From the NCBI GenBank assembly GCA_031552185.1, contig JAVBMU010000007.1, forward strand, positions 17,485 to 81,484: a stretch of 64,000 nt of DNA, read 5' to 3'. The notes beneath the pieces are model-generated. The model ran no database searches. It had not been told where the DNA came from and saw nothing but the letters and a program-made list of their open reading frames with translations. This document shows, one piece after another, positions 32,366 to 40,954 of this stretch (positions within the stretch are counted from its first letter, which is position 1; each line of letters begins with the position of its first letter). Position numbers and translations under genes: made by a program. The DNA comes from JAVBMU01 sp031552185 (lineage in GTDB: Bacteria > Actinomycetota > Actinomycetes > Actinomycetales > Cellulomonadaceae).

Positions 32366-33166
32366 GTGAATGACTCTCCGATCGGGATATTCGACTCGGG
32401 TGTGGGCGGCCTGACCGTGGCGCGCGCCATCCTCGATCAGCTCCCGAACGAGTCGCTGCTGTACATCGGCGACACCGCGAACGGCCCCTACGGGCCCAAA
32501 CCGCTGGCGGCGGTGCGGGCGATGGCGCTCGCCATCATGGACCAACTGGTCGACGACGGCGTCAAGATGCTCGTCATCGCCTGCAACTCGGCGTCGGCCG
32601 CGGTGTTGCACGACGCCCGCGAGCGGTACACCGGCCGGCACGGCCTGCCGGTGGTCGAGGTCATCCACCCGGCCGCGCGGCACGCCGCCGCGACGACCAA
32701 GAACGGGCGGATCGGCGTCATCGGCACCAAGGCCACCATCGCCTCGCGCGCCTACGAGGACGCGCTCGGCGCTGCGCCCGGCCTCATCACCACCTCGCAC
32801 GCCTGCCCGGAATTCGTCCGCCTGGTCGAGGCCGGCATCACCACCGGGCCGGAAGTGCTCGACGTCGCGCACGAATACCTCGATCCCGTCCGCGCGGCGG
32901 GCGTAGACACCCTGGTGCTCGGCTGCACGCACTACCCGCTGCTCACCGGTCCCATTTCCTATGTGATGGGCGAGGACGTCACCCTGGTCTCCTCCGCGGA
33001 GGAGACCGCCAAGGACGTCTACCGCACCCTCGTCGAACACAACCTGCAGCGCGACGTCGACGCCGCGCCCCGGCACCGGTTCGTCGCGACGGGTAGCCCC
33101 CAACAGTTCCACGACCTCGCCCGACGATTCCTCGGGCCGGAGGTCGAACACGTCGAAGGAGCCTGA
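32366..33166 (+). CDS. murI: Glutamate racemase
   Basis: Supplies D-glutamate for peptidoglycan stem peptides. The 266 residues have GIFDSGVGGLTVARAI (catalytic Asp and Ser region), the two catalytic Cys motifs ACNSASA and GCTHYPLL, and YIGDTANGPYG. Start GTG 32366 follows the -10 box directly. The stop overlaps the MBL gene start by one base (TGATG). Confidence 0.96.
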   Translation: MNDSPIGIFDSGVGGLTVARAILDQLPNESLLYIGDTANGPYGPKPLAAVRAMALAIMDQLVDDGVKMLVIACNSASAAVLHDARERYTGRHGLPVVEVIHPAARHAAATTKNGRIGVIGTKATIASRAYEDALGAAPGLITTSHACPEFVRLVEAGITTGPEVLDVAHEYLDPVRAAGVDTLVLGCTHYPLLTGPISYVMGEDVTLVSSAEETAKDVYRTLVEHNLQRDVDAAPRHRFVATGSPQQFHDLARRFLGPEVEHVEGA

Positions 33167-34035
33167 TGCGCCTGACCGTGATCGGCTGTGCCGGGTCGTT
33201 CGCCGGCCCTGACTCCCCGGCCTCCTCCTACCTTCTCCAGGTGCCCGCGGCGGTTTCGCCCGACGGGCGTGACTGGAACGTCGTGCTTGACCTGGGCAAC
33301 GGGTCGCTCGGCGGGCTGCAGCGGGCGGTGGACCCGCGGTCGCTCGACGCCGTGTGCCTCTCCCACCTGCATCCGGACCACTTTGTGGACCTCTGTGGGC
33401 TGTACGTCTATCTGCGGTACCACCCCGACGGGCCGGCGCGGGCCGGCGCCGAGCGGCTGCCGCTGTGGGGGCCGTCGGACACACCCGAGCGGCTCGCGGC
33501 GGCGTATGGGGCCGAGCCCGGGAATGGCGGTGGTGCGGGCGGCGCCGATGGCGGTGGTGCGGGCGGCGCCACCGGTGGTGCCCCGTTTGAGGAGCACTTT
33601 GCGTTCGGCACGTGGCGGCCGGGGACCGCGGTGCGGATCGGGCCGGTGGAGATCGAACCGTTCGCCGTCTTCCATCCCGTCGAGGCTTACGGACTGCGGG
33701 TCACCGGGCCGTCGTCGGTCCGGCCCGGTGAGCGGGCGGTGCTCGCCTACACCGGGGACACCGACATGTGTGACGCGTTGCTGGGCCTGGCCGCCGACGC
33801 CGACCTCCTCCTCGCCGAGGCCGCGTTCCAGGAGGGGCGCGACGACGCCGTGGCGCGGGGGATTCACCTCACCGGCCGGCGCGCGGGCGCGCTGGCGGCG
33901 GGCGCGCGGGCGCGGGAACTGGTGCTGACGCACCTGCCGGCGTGGAACGATCCCGCGGCCGCGCTCGCCGAGGCCGGCGCGGAATACCCGGGGCCGATCG
34001 CATTGGCCGCGCCGGGGATGGTGCACGAGATCTGA
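33166..34035 (+). CDS. Metallo-beta-lactamase fold hydrolase
   Basis: A 289-residue protein with the MBL zinc motif LSHLHPDHFVD (HxHxDH), the later zinc ligand AYTGDTDMCD and the C-terminal HL in LTHLPAWND. It resembles the RNase Z-like or phosphodiesterase branch of cytosolic MBL proteins; the substrate is unknown. A Gly/Ala insert (about 121-142, GNGGGAGGADGGGAGGATGG) is unusual and probably a surface loop. The murI-MBL-rph-rdgB order is conserved in actinobacteria. Confidence 0.88.
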   Translation: MRLTVIGCAGSFAGPDSPASSYLLQVPAAVSPDGRDWNVVLDLGNGSLGGLQRAVDPRSLDAVCLSHLHPDHFVDLCGLYVYLRYHPDGPARAGAERLPLWGPSDTPERLAAAYGAEPGNGGGAGGADGGGAGGATGGAPFEEHFAFGTWRPGTAVRIGPVEIEPFAVFHPVEAYGLRVTGPSSVRPGERAVLAYTGDTDMCDALLGLAADADLLLAEAAFQEGRDDAVARGIHLTGRRAGALAAGARARELVLTHLPAWNDPAAALAEAGAEYPGPIALAAPGMVHEI

Positions 34036-34049
34036 GGGCCGGCGGGCGC

Positions 34050-34055
34050 TAGGCT
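34050..34055 (+). promoter_or_regulatory. -10 element TAGGCT upstream of 34064
   Basis: TAGGCT ends 8 bases before ATG 34064, consistent with a leaderless message. Confidence 0.45.
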
Positions 34056-34063
34056 CGCTCCCC

Positions 34064-34924
34064 ATGGGCTTCTTCTCCAGGCGACGATCGGTGCCGGCCA
34101 CAGGTCCGGCGGGCGGACCCGCCGGGGCCGGGCCGGCCGGGCCGCGCAGCGCGACGTCGAAGTATGGCATCGGCGGCACGAACGACCGCCGGGGCGTCAA
34201 CTGGGCCGACCAGGTGGTCGAATGCGTGGCGGGGCATTTCCCCGGCGGCGCCCGGGTGGACGGTCAGGTCGTCGACACTGGGCTGCGCCGCCCGGGAGAC
34301 ACCGACTCAGTGCACCTGCACGTGTCGCTGCACCAGCTTTCGGAATTCGGCGCGTCGAGTTACATGTCGTCGGTGTTTTTCCGGGTGTGGGGCGGTCCCT
34401 TCGGCCCGGAGGCGATGTTTGCGTCGGCGTCCGGGTACGGCTCGAGCGAGGCCGAGGCCGTGGTGGTGGGCGCCTGCAACTGGTGCTGCACGTTCCGGCC
34501 GCTCGCCCAGATCGCCTGCGGGCTGCCGCCGAGCAGCGAATCCGGCACCGTGGCGGACCGGACGATCGAGCGGCCGGACGGGCGCAGTTACCGGCTGGTG
34601 CACGACGGCTGGACCCGGGTGATGTCCGCGGGCGAGTCGGACCCCGGCGTCGGCCGTCGGGTGCTGGACCAGCTCGCGGGCGAGGGCTGCGACCTGACGC
34701 CCCTGGTCGCGGCGTCGGACCTGTTGCCGGACCTGGCCCGCGATCATGTGACGCTGTTGTCGACGTTCGTGATGGAGACGCCGGCCGGGCGCACGGTCGA
34801 GATCAAGGTCGACGGCGAGGACCACGAATTGGCGGCCGGTACCTTGTTTCGCCGCGAGGGCGAGAGCCTCGCGGGGGACTCGTTCGTCCTCATTCGCGAG
34901 CTGGCGGTGCTGATGCCGCAGTGA
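34064..34924 (+). CDS. Hypothetical protein of unknown function
   Basis: A 286-residue soluble protein that I do not assign. It has a basic N-terminus (MGFFSRRRS), a Gly/Pro/Ala linker, then a folded part with VNWADQVVECVAGHFPG, a Cys-rich turn CNWCCTF (about 139-145) and several FVMETP/VEIKVDGE strands. There is no signal peptide or membrane helix. It has its own -10 element and interrupts the otherwise conserved MBL-rph order, so it may be a later insertion. The Cys cluster might bind metal. Confidence 0.75.
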   Translation: MGFFSRRRSVPATGPAGGPAGAGPAGPRSATSKYGIGGTNDRRGVNWADQVVECVAGHFPGGARVDGQVVDTGLRRPGDTDSVHLHVSLHQLSEFGASSYMSSVFFRVWGGPFGPEAMFASASGYGSSEAEAVVVGACNWCCTFRPLAQIACGLPPSSESGTVADRTIERPDGRSYRLVHDGWTRVMSAGESDPGVGRRVLDQLAGEGCDLTPLVAASDLLPDLARDHVTLLSTFVMETPAGRTVEIKVDGEDHELAAGTLFRREGESLAGDSFVLIRELAVLMPQ

Positions 34925-35066
34925 GGTCGGCGACGAGGACCGTCACCGCTTTCAATGGTGGTGCGCCCGTACCGGTCGATCGGCCGGGACATCCTTGACG
35001 CTCTGGAGTCGCCTGACTCCGAACTCGCCCAGCAACCTCGACCGAGGCTGACCGCCCGGACGACAC

Positions 35067-35072
35067 TAGGGT
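35067..35072 (+). promoter_or_regulatory. -10 element TAGGGT of a probable leaderless rph transcript
   Basis: TAGGGT ends 6 bases before ATG 35079. Confidence 0.5.
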
Positions 35073-35078
35073 GGACGC

Positions 35079-35858
35079 ATGACCACCCTTCCCCCCACCG
35101 CACCTGCGCGCGCCGCCGCGCGCGCCGCCGCGCGGGCCGACGGCCGGCGCAACGACGAACTCCGCCCGGTCACGATCACCCGCAACTGGCTCGACCACGC
35201 CGAAGGCTCGGTTCTGGTCGAGTTCGGCGGCACCCGCGTGCTGTGCGCGGCGTCGTTCACCGAGGGCGTGCCGCGCTGGCGCAAGGGCTCGGGCGAGGGC
35301 TGGGTAACGGCCGAGTACGCGATGCTCCCGCGCGCCACCACCACCCGCAGCGATCGCGAGTCGGTCCGCGGCCGGGTGGGCGGCCGCACGCACGAGATCT
35401 CGCGGTTGATCGGGCGCTCGCTGCGGGCCGTGGTCGACGTCGCGGCGCTGGGCGAGAACACGGTGGTGCTGGACTGCGACGTCCTGCAGGCCGACGGCGG
35501 CACCCGGACGGCCGCGATCACCGGCGCCTACGTGGCCCTGGCCGACGCCGTGACGTGGGCCCGGGGGAAGGGCCTGATCAAGGCCGGCCGGCAGCCGTTG
35601 CGGGATTCGGTCGCGGCGGTGAGCGTCGGGATCGTGGCGGGAGCGCCGCTCCTCGACCTGCCGTACGCGGAGGATGTGCGGGCCGAGACGGACATGAATG
35701 TGGTGGTGACCGGCTCCGGGACGTTCGTCGAGGTGCAGGGCACCGCCGAGCACGCGCCGTTCGACCGGGCGGAACTGGACGCGCTGCTCGACCTCGCGCT
35801 GGGCGGGACGGCTCAACTCGCCGAGATCCAGCGGGCCGCCTTGGCGGCGGACGCGTGA
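35079..35858 (+). CDS. rph: Ribonuclease PH
   Basis: Phosphorolytic 3'-5' exonuclease that trims tRNA and other RNA 3' ends. The 259 residues include the start of the fold RPVTITRNWLDHAEGSVL, GEGWVTAEYAMLPRAT, RGRVGGRTHEISRLIGRSLR and RDSVAAVSVGIV. An Ala/Arg-rich N-terminal extension (about 20 residues, encoded by a CGCGCGCCGC-type repeat) precedes the family start at ADGRRNDELRPV. It overlaps rdgB by four bases (GTGA). Confidence 0.96.
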   Translation: MTTLPPTAPARAAARAAARADGRRNDELRPVTITRNWLDHAEGSVLVEFGGTRVLCAASFTEGVPRWRKGSGEGWVTAEYAMLPRATTTRSDRESVRGRVGGRTHEISRLIGRSLRAVVDVAALGENTVVLDCDVLQADGGTRTAAITGAYVALADAVTWARGKGLIKAGRQPLRDSVAAVSVGIVAGAPLLDLPYAEDVRAETDMNVVVTGSGTFVEVQGTAEHAPFDRAELDALLDLALGGTAQLAEIQRAALAADA

Positions 35859-36529
35859 GCGGGGGTCCGCAGGGGCCGGGCGCCGCGGATCGGCCGGCGG
35901 GCGCGCGGCTGGTGCTGGCCACGCATTCGCGGGGCAAGCTGTTCGAGCTGAACGAGATCCTCGGTGCGGCGCTCGCCGAGCAAGGGCTCGCGCTCGCACC
36001 CGGGATGGTGCTGACGGCGGCCGACGTCGGCGCGCTCGAGCCAGTCGAGGACGGCGTGACCTTCGAACAAAATGCCCTGATCAAGGCGCGGGCGCTGGCC
36101 GCCGCGACGGGGCTGCCGGCGGTCGGGGACGACTCCGGGCTCGTCGTGGACGTCATGGGCGCCGCGCCCGGGATCTTCTCGGCCCGGTGGGCCGGCCGGC
36201 ACGGCGATGACCAGGCGAACCTGGATCTCCTGCTGGGGCAACTCGCCGAGGTACCCGCGCCGCATCGTGGCGCGCGATTCGTCTGCTGCGCGGCGCTGGT
36301 GGTGCCGGGCGCGGCCGAGGTGGTCCGGGTCGGCGAAATGGTCGGTTCGCTGCTGACCGCGCCGCGGGGGAGCGGCGGGTTCGGTTACGACCCGATCTTC
36401 TGCCCCGACGGCGAGAGCCGGTCCACCGCCGAGATGGCGCCGGCCGAGAAGAACGCCATCAGCCACCGCGGTCAGGCGTTCCGGGCGCTGGCCCCCTTCC
36501 TCGTCGACGCCGTCCGGCCCGGCCCGTAG
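35855..36529 (+). CDS. rdgB: dITP/XTP pyrophosphatase (Ham1/RdgB)
   Basis: Hydrolyses non-canonical purine triphosphates so that they are not put into DNA or RNA. The 224 residues contain LVLATHSRGKLFELNEIL, FEQNALIKARALA, DDSGLVVDVMGAAPGIFSAR, GSGGFGYDPIF and EKNAISHRGQA. GTG 35855 overlaps the rph stop. Its 3' end overlaps the convergent LD-carboxypeptidase gene by 58 bases. Confidence 0.96.
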   Translation: MSGGPQGPGAADRPAGARLVLATHSRGKLFELNEILGAALAEQGLALAPGMVLTAADVGALEPVEDGVTFEQNALIKARALAAATGLPAVGDDSGLVVDVMGAAPGIFSARWAGRHGDDQANLDLLLGQLAEVPAPHRGARFVCCAALVVPGAAEVVRVGEMVGSLLTAPRGSGGFGYDPIFCPDGESRSTAEMAPAEKNAISHRGQAFRALAPFLVDAVRPGP

Positions 36530-37572
36530 TCGGCGAAGACTCGCCGCCGCGCGCCGTCGAGAGTCACCTGCCCCCCGTAGGGCACGATCCACTGCGGCCG
36601 GGTGTGGCCGAAGGGCACCCCGACGCAGACGACGGCCCCCGGGTTGTAGCGGGCAATCTCGGCGACGACGCCGTCGCGTTGCTCGGCCCGCAGGGCGGCG
36701 CGGGCGGCGTCGTCGGGCCGATGCTCCCGGGATGACACCGGAGGCCGGGCGACGAGCACGCCGGCAAGCGGTTCCAGCAGCCCGCGCTCGCCGAGGGCGC
36801 GCAGGACCAGCCGCACCCACGCGGCAGGCAGCGCCAACTCGCTGGTCTCCAGCAGCAGGATCGCGCCGTCGAGGACATCGGGCCGGAAGGGGAACCGGTC
36901 GGCGACCAGAATCAGGTCCACGACCTCCAGGCAACCGCCCCAGGTGGGACCGGCAACCCGCGCGGCCGGCCCGGCCCAGGTCCACGGCTCGGTGGGCTCG
37001 CGCAGGCCGGTCTCGGCCAGGGCGCGGGGATCGGCCCAGTCGAGCCCCTCGTCCTCGGATTCGCCCGGGTCGGTGAGTTCCAGTTCGCCGCCGTCGAGCA
37101 GCGCCGCGCGCAGCGAGGCGGCGTGGACGGCGTCGACCCCCGGCCCGGGGCCGAGGTGCACCTGCGTGCTGCCGCCGTAGTACCCGGCGACCCCGTGGGA
37201 CCACAGCCAGTGCAGCAGGTTCGTGTTGTCGCTGTAGCCGCAGAACGGCTTCGGGTCGCCGGCGAGGAGCGCGGCCGGGTCGAGATGGGGGATCACCGTC
37301 AGCTCGTCCTCACCGCCGACGACGGCGAGCACCGCCCGGATGTCCGGGTCCGCGAAGGCGGCGTTGAGGTCGGCCGCCCGGTCGGCCGGGCTTGCCCCGA
37401 CACGCCTTGTCGTGGGGTACTCCACCGGGATCAGGCCCGTGACCTCGCGCAGGCGCCGCATCGCCTGGTCGTGCACGGCCGGGTACGCGCCCGCGGCCGC
37501 GAACGACGGCGAGAGCACCGCGACCCGGTCTCCGGGACGCGCCTTGACGGGTGGGCGCAGGACGTGGCTCAT
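36472..37572 (-). CDS. S66 family LD-carboxypeptidase-like peptidase
   Basis: A 366-residue serine peptidase related to muramoyl-tetrapeptide carboxypeptidase LdcA and to microcin C resistance protein MccF. Visible are GDRVAVLSPS near the N-terminus, VVGGEDEL, the nucleophile region FCGYSDNTNLLHWLW, a candidate catalytic Glu in WGGCLEVVDLI and the His in GVPFGHTRPQW. No signal peptide is present, so it acts in the cytoplasm, in murein recycling or detoxification of acyl-sulfamate nucleotides. The tail (about 345-366) overlaps rdgB. Confidence 0.9.
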   Translation of the reverse strand: MSHVLRPPVKARPGDRVAVLSPSFAAAGAYPAVHDQAMRRLREVTGLIPVEYPTTRRVGASPADRAADLNAAFADPDIRAVLAVVGGEDELTVIPHLDPAALLAGDPKPFCGYSDNTNLLHWLWSHGVAGYYGGSTQVHLGPGPGVDAVHAASLRAALLDGGELELTDPGESEDEGLDWADPRALAETGLREPTEPWTWAGPAARVAGPTWGGCLEVVDLILVADRFPFRPDVLDGAILLLETSELALPAAWVRLVLRALGERGLLEPLAGVLVARPPVSSREHRPDDAARAALRAEQRDGVVAEIARYNPGAVVCVGVPFGHTRPQWIVPYGGQVTLDGARRRVFADYGPGRTASTRKGASARNA

Positions 37573-37604
37573 GGTCCTGTTCTACCAGCGCGACGCCGTA
37601 GCAA

Positions 37605-37626
37605 TTCGGAATCACTCATCTAGGGT
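37605..37626 (+). promoter_or_regulatory. Promoter with the shared CGGAATC-TCATCTAG motif (ABC-F gene)
   Basis: CGGAATCACTCATCTAGGG contains the -10 TAGGGT (37621-37626), 7 bases before ATG 37634. The same motif occurs before the MFS gene at 49381 and at 63816-63833. Confidence 0.55.
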
Positions 37627-37633
37627 GGTTGGC

Positions 37634-39403
37634 ATGCACACCGAGCCGTCCGGGAGCCGCACGGCACCCGGGGGACCCGAACCGACGGCCGAGCCGCCGA
37701 CGCCCGTCGGCCCGATCCACCTGGTGGCGGACGAGATCGCCTTCGCCTACCCCGGCCGGCCGGTGTTCGCGGGCGTGACGGTGCGGGTATCCGACGGCGC
37801 CCGGCTCGGCGTCGTGGGCGAGAACGGGTCGGGGAAGTCGACCCTATTGGGCGTCCTCGCGGGCGCGCTGCGCCCTGCCGCGGGGCAGGTGCGGCGGGCC
37901 GGCACGTTGGCGCTGGTGGAGCAGGAATTGCCGGTCGGACCCAAGCAGACGGTCGGCGACCTGATCGCGGCGTCCCTGCGCGGCCTTCGGGAAGTTGCGG
38001 CCCGGCTCGACGCCGCCGCCCGCGCCTTCGATCACGACGCCGGCAACCTCAACGAGTTGGCCGCGTTGCTCGCCCGCGCGGAGCATGTGGCGGCGTGGGA
38101 CGCCGACCGGCGGGTCGACGTCGCGCTGAGCCGGCTCGGCGCCTGCCGGGACGCGGCCCGGCCACTCGCCGAACTCTCGGTGGGCGAGCGGTACCGGGTG
38201 CGGCTCGCCTGTCGGCTCGCCGAACGCCCGGACCTGATACTCCTCGACGAGCCGACCAACCACCTCGATGCCGGCGGCATCGACTTCCTCACGACTGAGC
38301 TGATGACGTGGCGGGGCGCCGTCGTCGTCGTGACGCACGATCGTCAATTGCTCGACGACGTGGCGACGGCGATTCTCGATCTGGACCCGGGCCTGGACGG
38401 GCGCCCGGTCCTCTACGGCCAACCCGGCTACCTCGCCTACCGATTCGCGAAGAACCAGGCCATGCATCGGTGGCGGGCGCGATACCGGGCCGAGCGCAAG
38501 CGCGCCGTCGCGCTGGCGGCGCAGCTCGACGCCTCCTATGAGGGGCTGTCCGACGAATGGCGGCCGCTGCGGGGCTCCGAGAAGCACCGCCGCGCCACCC
38601 GCGCCCGCACGCACGTGAAGGCGGCGGACCGGGCGATCCAGCGATTGGAGGCCGCGGCGGTCGAAGTGCCCGTGCCGCCGCTCGAACTGCGGTTTCCGGA
38701 CCTGCCCGCCATGGCGCCCGGCTGGGACCCCGGGCGCGCGCTCGTCGAGGTGCGCAACCCGCGCGTCGGGCCGGCCGACCGGCCCTGGCTGGACCTGCCC
38801 GGGACACGGATCGCCGTGCCGGCATCGGGCCGGTTGTTGGTCACCGGGCCGAACGGCGCCGGCAAGTCGACGCTGCTGCGGGCGCTGGCGGGCACCGTGG
38901 CGCTGGACCGGGGCACCCGCTCGGCGGTCGACGGCGTCCGGCTCGGACTGCTCGCCCAGGAGGGGTCCGTCGGTCCGGGTGGCGACGGCGGTTCGCCGGG
39001 CACCGACGGCAGGTCGCAGAGCCCCGAGCGGGCCGGGCCGGCCGAGTCGCCGTCCGGCTTCGACGTCTACGCGCGCGAGGCGTTGGATCTGCTCGCCGCG
39101 GGCGGGCTGGACCCGGATCACCTGGTGCCCGTCGCGACGCTCGGCCTGCTGACGGAGGCGGATCTGGACCGGCCGCTCGCCGAGCTTTCGGCCGGTCAGC
39201 GCCGGCGGTTCGAGATTGCCCGGACGCTGCTCGCGGCGCCGCACCTGCTGATGCTGGACGAGCCGACCAATCACCTGTCGATCGATTTGATGGACGAACT
39301 CACCCTGGCGCTGCGGGCGACCGCCGCCGCCGTCGTCGTCGCGACCCACGACCGCCGGATGCGGGACGAACTCCAGGACTGGCCGGGCCTCGACCTCGGC
39401 TGA
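37634..39403 (+). CDS. ABC-F family ATPase
   Basis: A 589-residue soluble protein with two ABC domains in tandem and no membrane segment. Domain 1 (about 30-265) has GENGSGKST, LSVGERYRVRLACRL and LILLDEPTNHLD; domain 2 (about 385-580) has GPNGAGKST, LSAGQRRRFEIARTL and LLMLDEPTNHLS. The inter-domain linker (about 265-350) is rich in Arg/Ala (RARYRAERKRAVALAAQLD). ABC-F proteins act at the ribosomal E site; some protect ribosomes from antibiotics. A Gly/Ser/Pro insert (about 446-478) lies in domain 2. Which role this member has is not evident. Confidence 0.92.
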   Translation: MHTEPSGSRTAPGGPEPTAEPPTPVGPIHLVADEIAFAYPGRPVFAGVTVRVSDGARLGVVGENGSGKSTLLGVLAGALRPAAGQVRRAGTLALVEQELPVGPKQTVGDLIAASLRGLREVAARLDAAARAFDHDAGNLNELAALLARAEHVAAWDADRRVDVALSRLGACRDAARPLAELSVGERYRVRLACRLAERPDLILLDEPTNHLDAGGIDFLTTELMTWRGAVVVVTHDRQLLDDVATAILDLDPGLDGRPVLYGQPGYLAYRFAKNQAMHRWRARYRAERKRAVALAAQLDASYEGLSDEWRPLRGSEKHRRATRARTHVKAADRAIQRLEAAAVEVPVPPLELRFPDLPAMAPGWDPGRALVEVRNPRVGPADRPWLDLPGTRIAVPASGRLLVTGPNGAGKSTLLRALAGTVALDRGTRSAVDGVRLGLLAQEGSVGPGGDGGSPGTDGRSQSPERAGPAESPSGFDVYAREALDLLAAGGLDPDHLVPVATLGLLTEADLDRPLAELSAGQRRRFEIARTLLAAPHLLMLDEPTNHLSIDLMDELTLALRATAAAVVVATHDRRMRDELQDWPGLDLG

Positions 39404-39436
39404 GGCCGGGCCTACCGCGCGTCGGTGTGCCCGGGC

Positions 39437-40786
39437 CTACCGCGTCAGTTGGCGCCCGCGTAGTTCCGGCAGGCCCAGACAGGCCGCCGCCGCCGCGAGG
39501 AACGCCACGGTGAAGACGACGAAAAGCAGCCACGTCTCGCCGCCCGCGAGGTCCACGAAGAACGGCACCAACAGCGGGGCGATGATCGACGCAACTCGGC
39601 CGAAGCCTGCCGCCGCGCCCGTGCCCGCGCCCCGCAGCCGGGTGGGATACACCTCGGGCGAGATCGCGTACAGAGCGCCCCACGCTCCGAGGTTGAAGAA
39701 GGACAGCATCATGCCGAAGCACAGGATCGTCGCGGTGGAGTCCGCGGCGGCGAACAGCCCGGCGGCCGTGGCGGAACCCAGCAGGAACGTCGCCAGCGTC
39801 GGCCGCCGGCCCCAAGCCTCGACCAGCCACGCCGCCGCCGCGTATCCGGGCAACTGGGCCAGCGAAATGATCAACGTGTACTCGAAGGACTTCACCAGCG
39901 GGTAGCCGGACTGGAACAGCAGGGTGGGCAGCCACAGGAACGCGCCGTAGTAGGAGAAGTTCACAAAGAACCAGGTCAGCCACAGCGCGACGGTGCGTTT
40001 GGCGAGGCCTGCGGCGAAGAGCTCGCGCCACCGGGCGGGCGGGTCCGGGACGACGTCGGGGGACGGCTCGGCCGCGACCCCGGCGCTCGCCTCGAAGATC
40101 CGAACCGACGCCTCGGCCTCGGCGAACCGCCCCCGCGACTCGCAGAACCGCACCGATTCCGGCACGGCGCGGCGGATCACCACTGCATACACCGTGGGCA
40201 CGGCGCCGATCAGCAGCGCCCAGCGCCAACCGTTGGTCGAGCCGGGCACCACGAAGTAGCCGATGGCGGCCGCGGCGATCCAGCCGACCGCCCAGAACGC
40301 CTCCAGCGCCACGACCATGCGGCCCCGCCAGCGTGACGGGGCAAACTCCGAGACCAGGGTGGAGGCGACGGGCAATTCGGCGCCGAGCCCGAGCCCGACA
40401 ATGAACCGCAGGACGAGCAGGACGGCGAGGCCACTCGCGGCGGCCATGAGCCCGTTCGCCAGGCCGTAGACCAGGAGGGTGATGGTGAAGACCCGGGTCC
40501 GTCCGATGCGGTCGGCGAGCAGGCCGCCGAGGGAGGCGCCGAGCGCCATGCCGGCGAAGCCGATCGAGCCCAGCAGCGAGAGCTCGCCCGAGCTGAGCTT
40601 CCACTGGGCGGCCAGCGCCGCCATGACGTAGGAGATCAGCCCCACGTCCATGGCGTCCAGTGCCCAGCCGAGGCCGGAGGCGGTCAGGAGGCGGCGGTGC
40701 GCCGGTGCGAAGGGCAGGGCGTCGAGGCGTTCGGTGCGGGTGCGGGTACGACCGGCCGAAACGGGAGTGCGCGTCATTGAGGTCAC
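39437..40786 (-). CDS. MFS transporter, metabolite:H+ symporter type
   Basis: A 449-residue carrier with 12 transmembrane helices. The start of helix 1 (GLGWALDAMDVGLISYVMAALA), the loop 2-3 motif LLADRIGRTRVF and PVASTLVSEFAPSRWRGRM resemble NiaP-like niacin carriers and the AAHS aromatic acid symporters. A pncB gene is about 8 kb away, but no direct linkage supports niacin as substrate. The preceding por operon runs in the same direction 169 bases upstream. Confidence 0.88.
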   Translation of the reverse strand: MTSMTRTPVSAGRTRTRTERLDALPFAPAHRRLLTASGLGWALDAMDVGLISYVMAALAAQWKLSSGELSLLGSIGFAGMALGASLGGLLADRIGRTRVFTITLLVYGLANGLMAAASGLAVLLVLRFIVGLGLGAELPVASTLVSEFAPSRWRGRMVVALEAFWAVGWIAAAAIGYFVVPGSTNGWRWALLIGAVPTVYAVVIRRAVPESVRFCESRGRFAEAEASVRIFEASAGVAAEPSPDVVPDPPARWRELFAAGLAKRTVALWLTWFFVNFSYYGAFLWLPTLLFQSGYPLVKSFEYTLIISLAQLPGYAAAAWLVEAWGRRPTLATFLLGSATAAGLFAAADSTATILCFGMMLSFFNLGAWGALYAISPEVYPTRLRGAGTGAAAGFGRVASIIAPLLVPFFVDLAGGETWLLFVVFTVAFLAAAAACLGLPELRGRQLTR

Positions 40787-40901
40787 CGTTCGTCGAGAAA
40801 CAGTGGCAGCGTACCCACAGCGTTTCCGTTCGGCGTCCGATAGTCCGCGGATCGGGCAGCCGGCGAGCCCGCGGGACCGGCCGCGCGCCGTGGGGCGCGG
40901 G

Positions 40902-40919
40902 CCGAGCCCGCGGGCTCGG
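40902..40919. terminator. 18-bp perfect palindrome after the oxidoreductase operon
   Basis: CCGAGCCCGCGGGCTCGG lies between the last gene of the 2-oxoacid oxidoreductase operon (ends at 40955 on the minus strand) and the MFS gene (starts at 40786). Position suits a terminator, although no T run follows on the minus strand. Confidence 0.45.
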
Positions 40920-40954
40920 TTCGACTCGGGTCCCGCCGAGTCATCGGTTCCGGC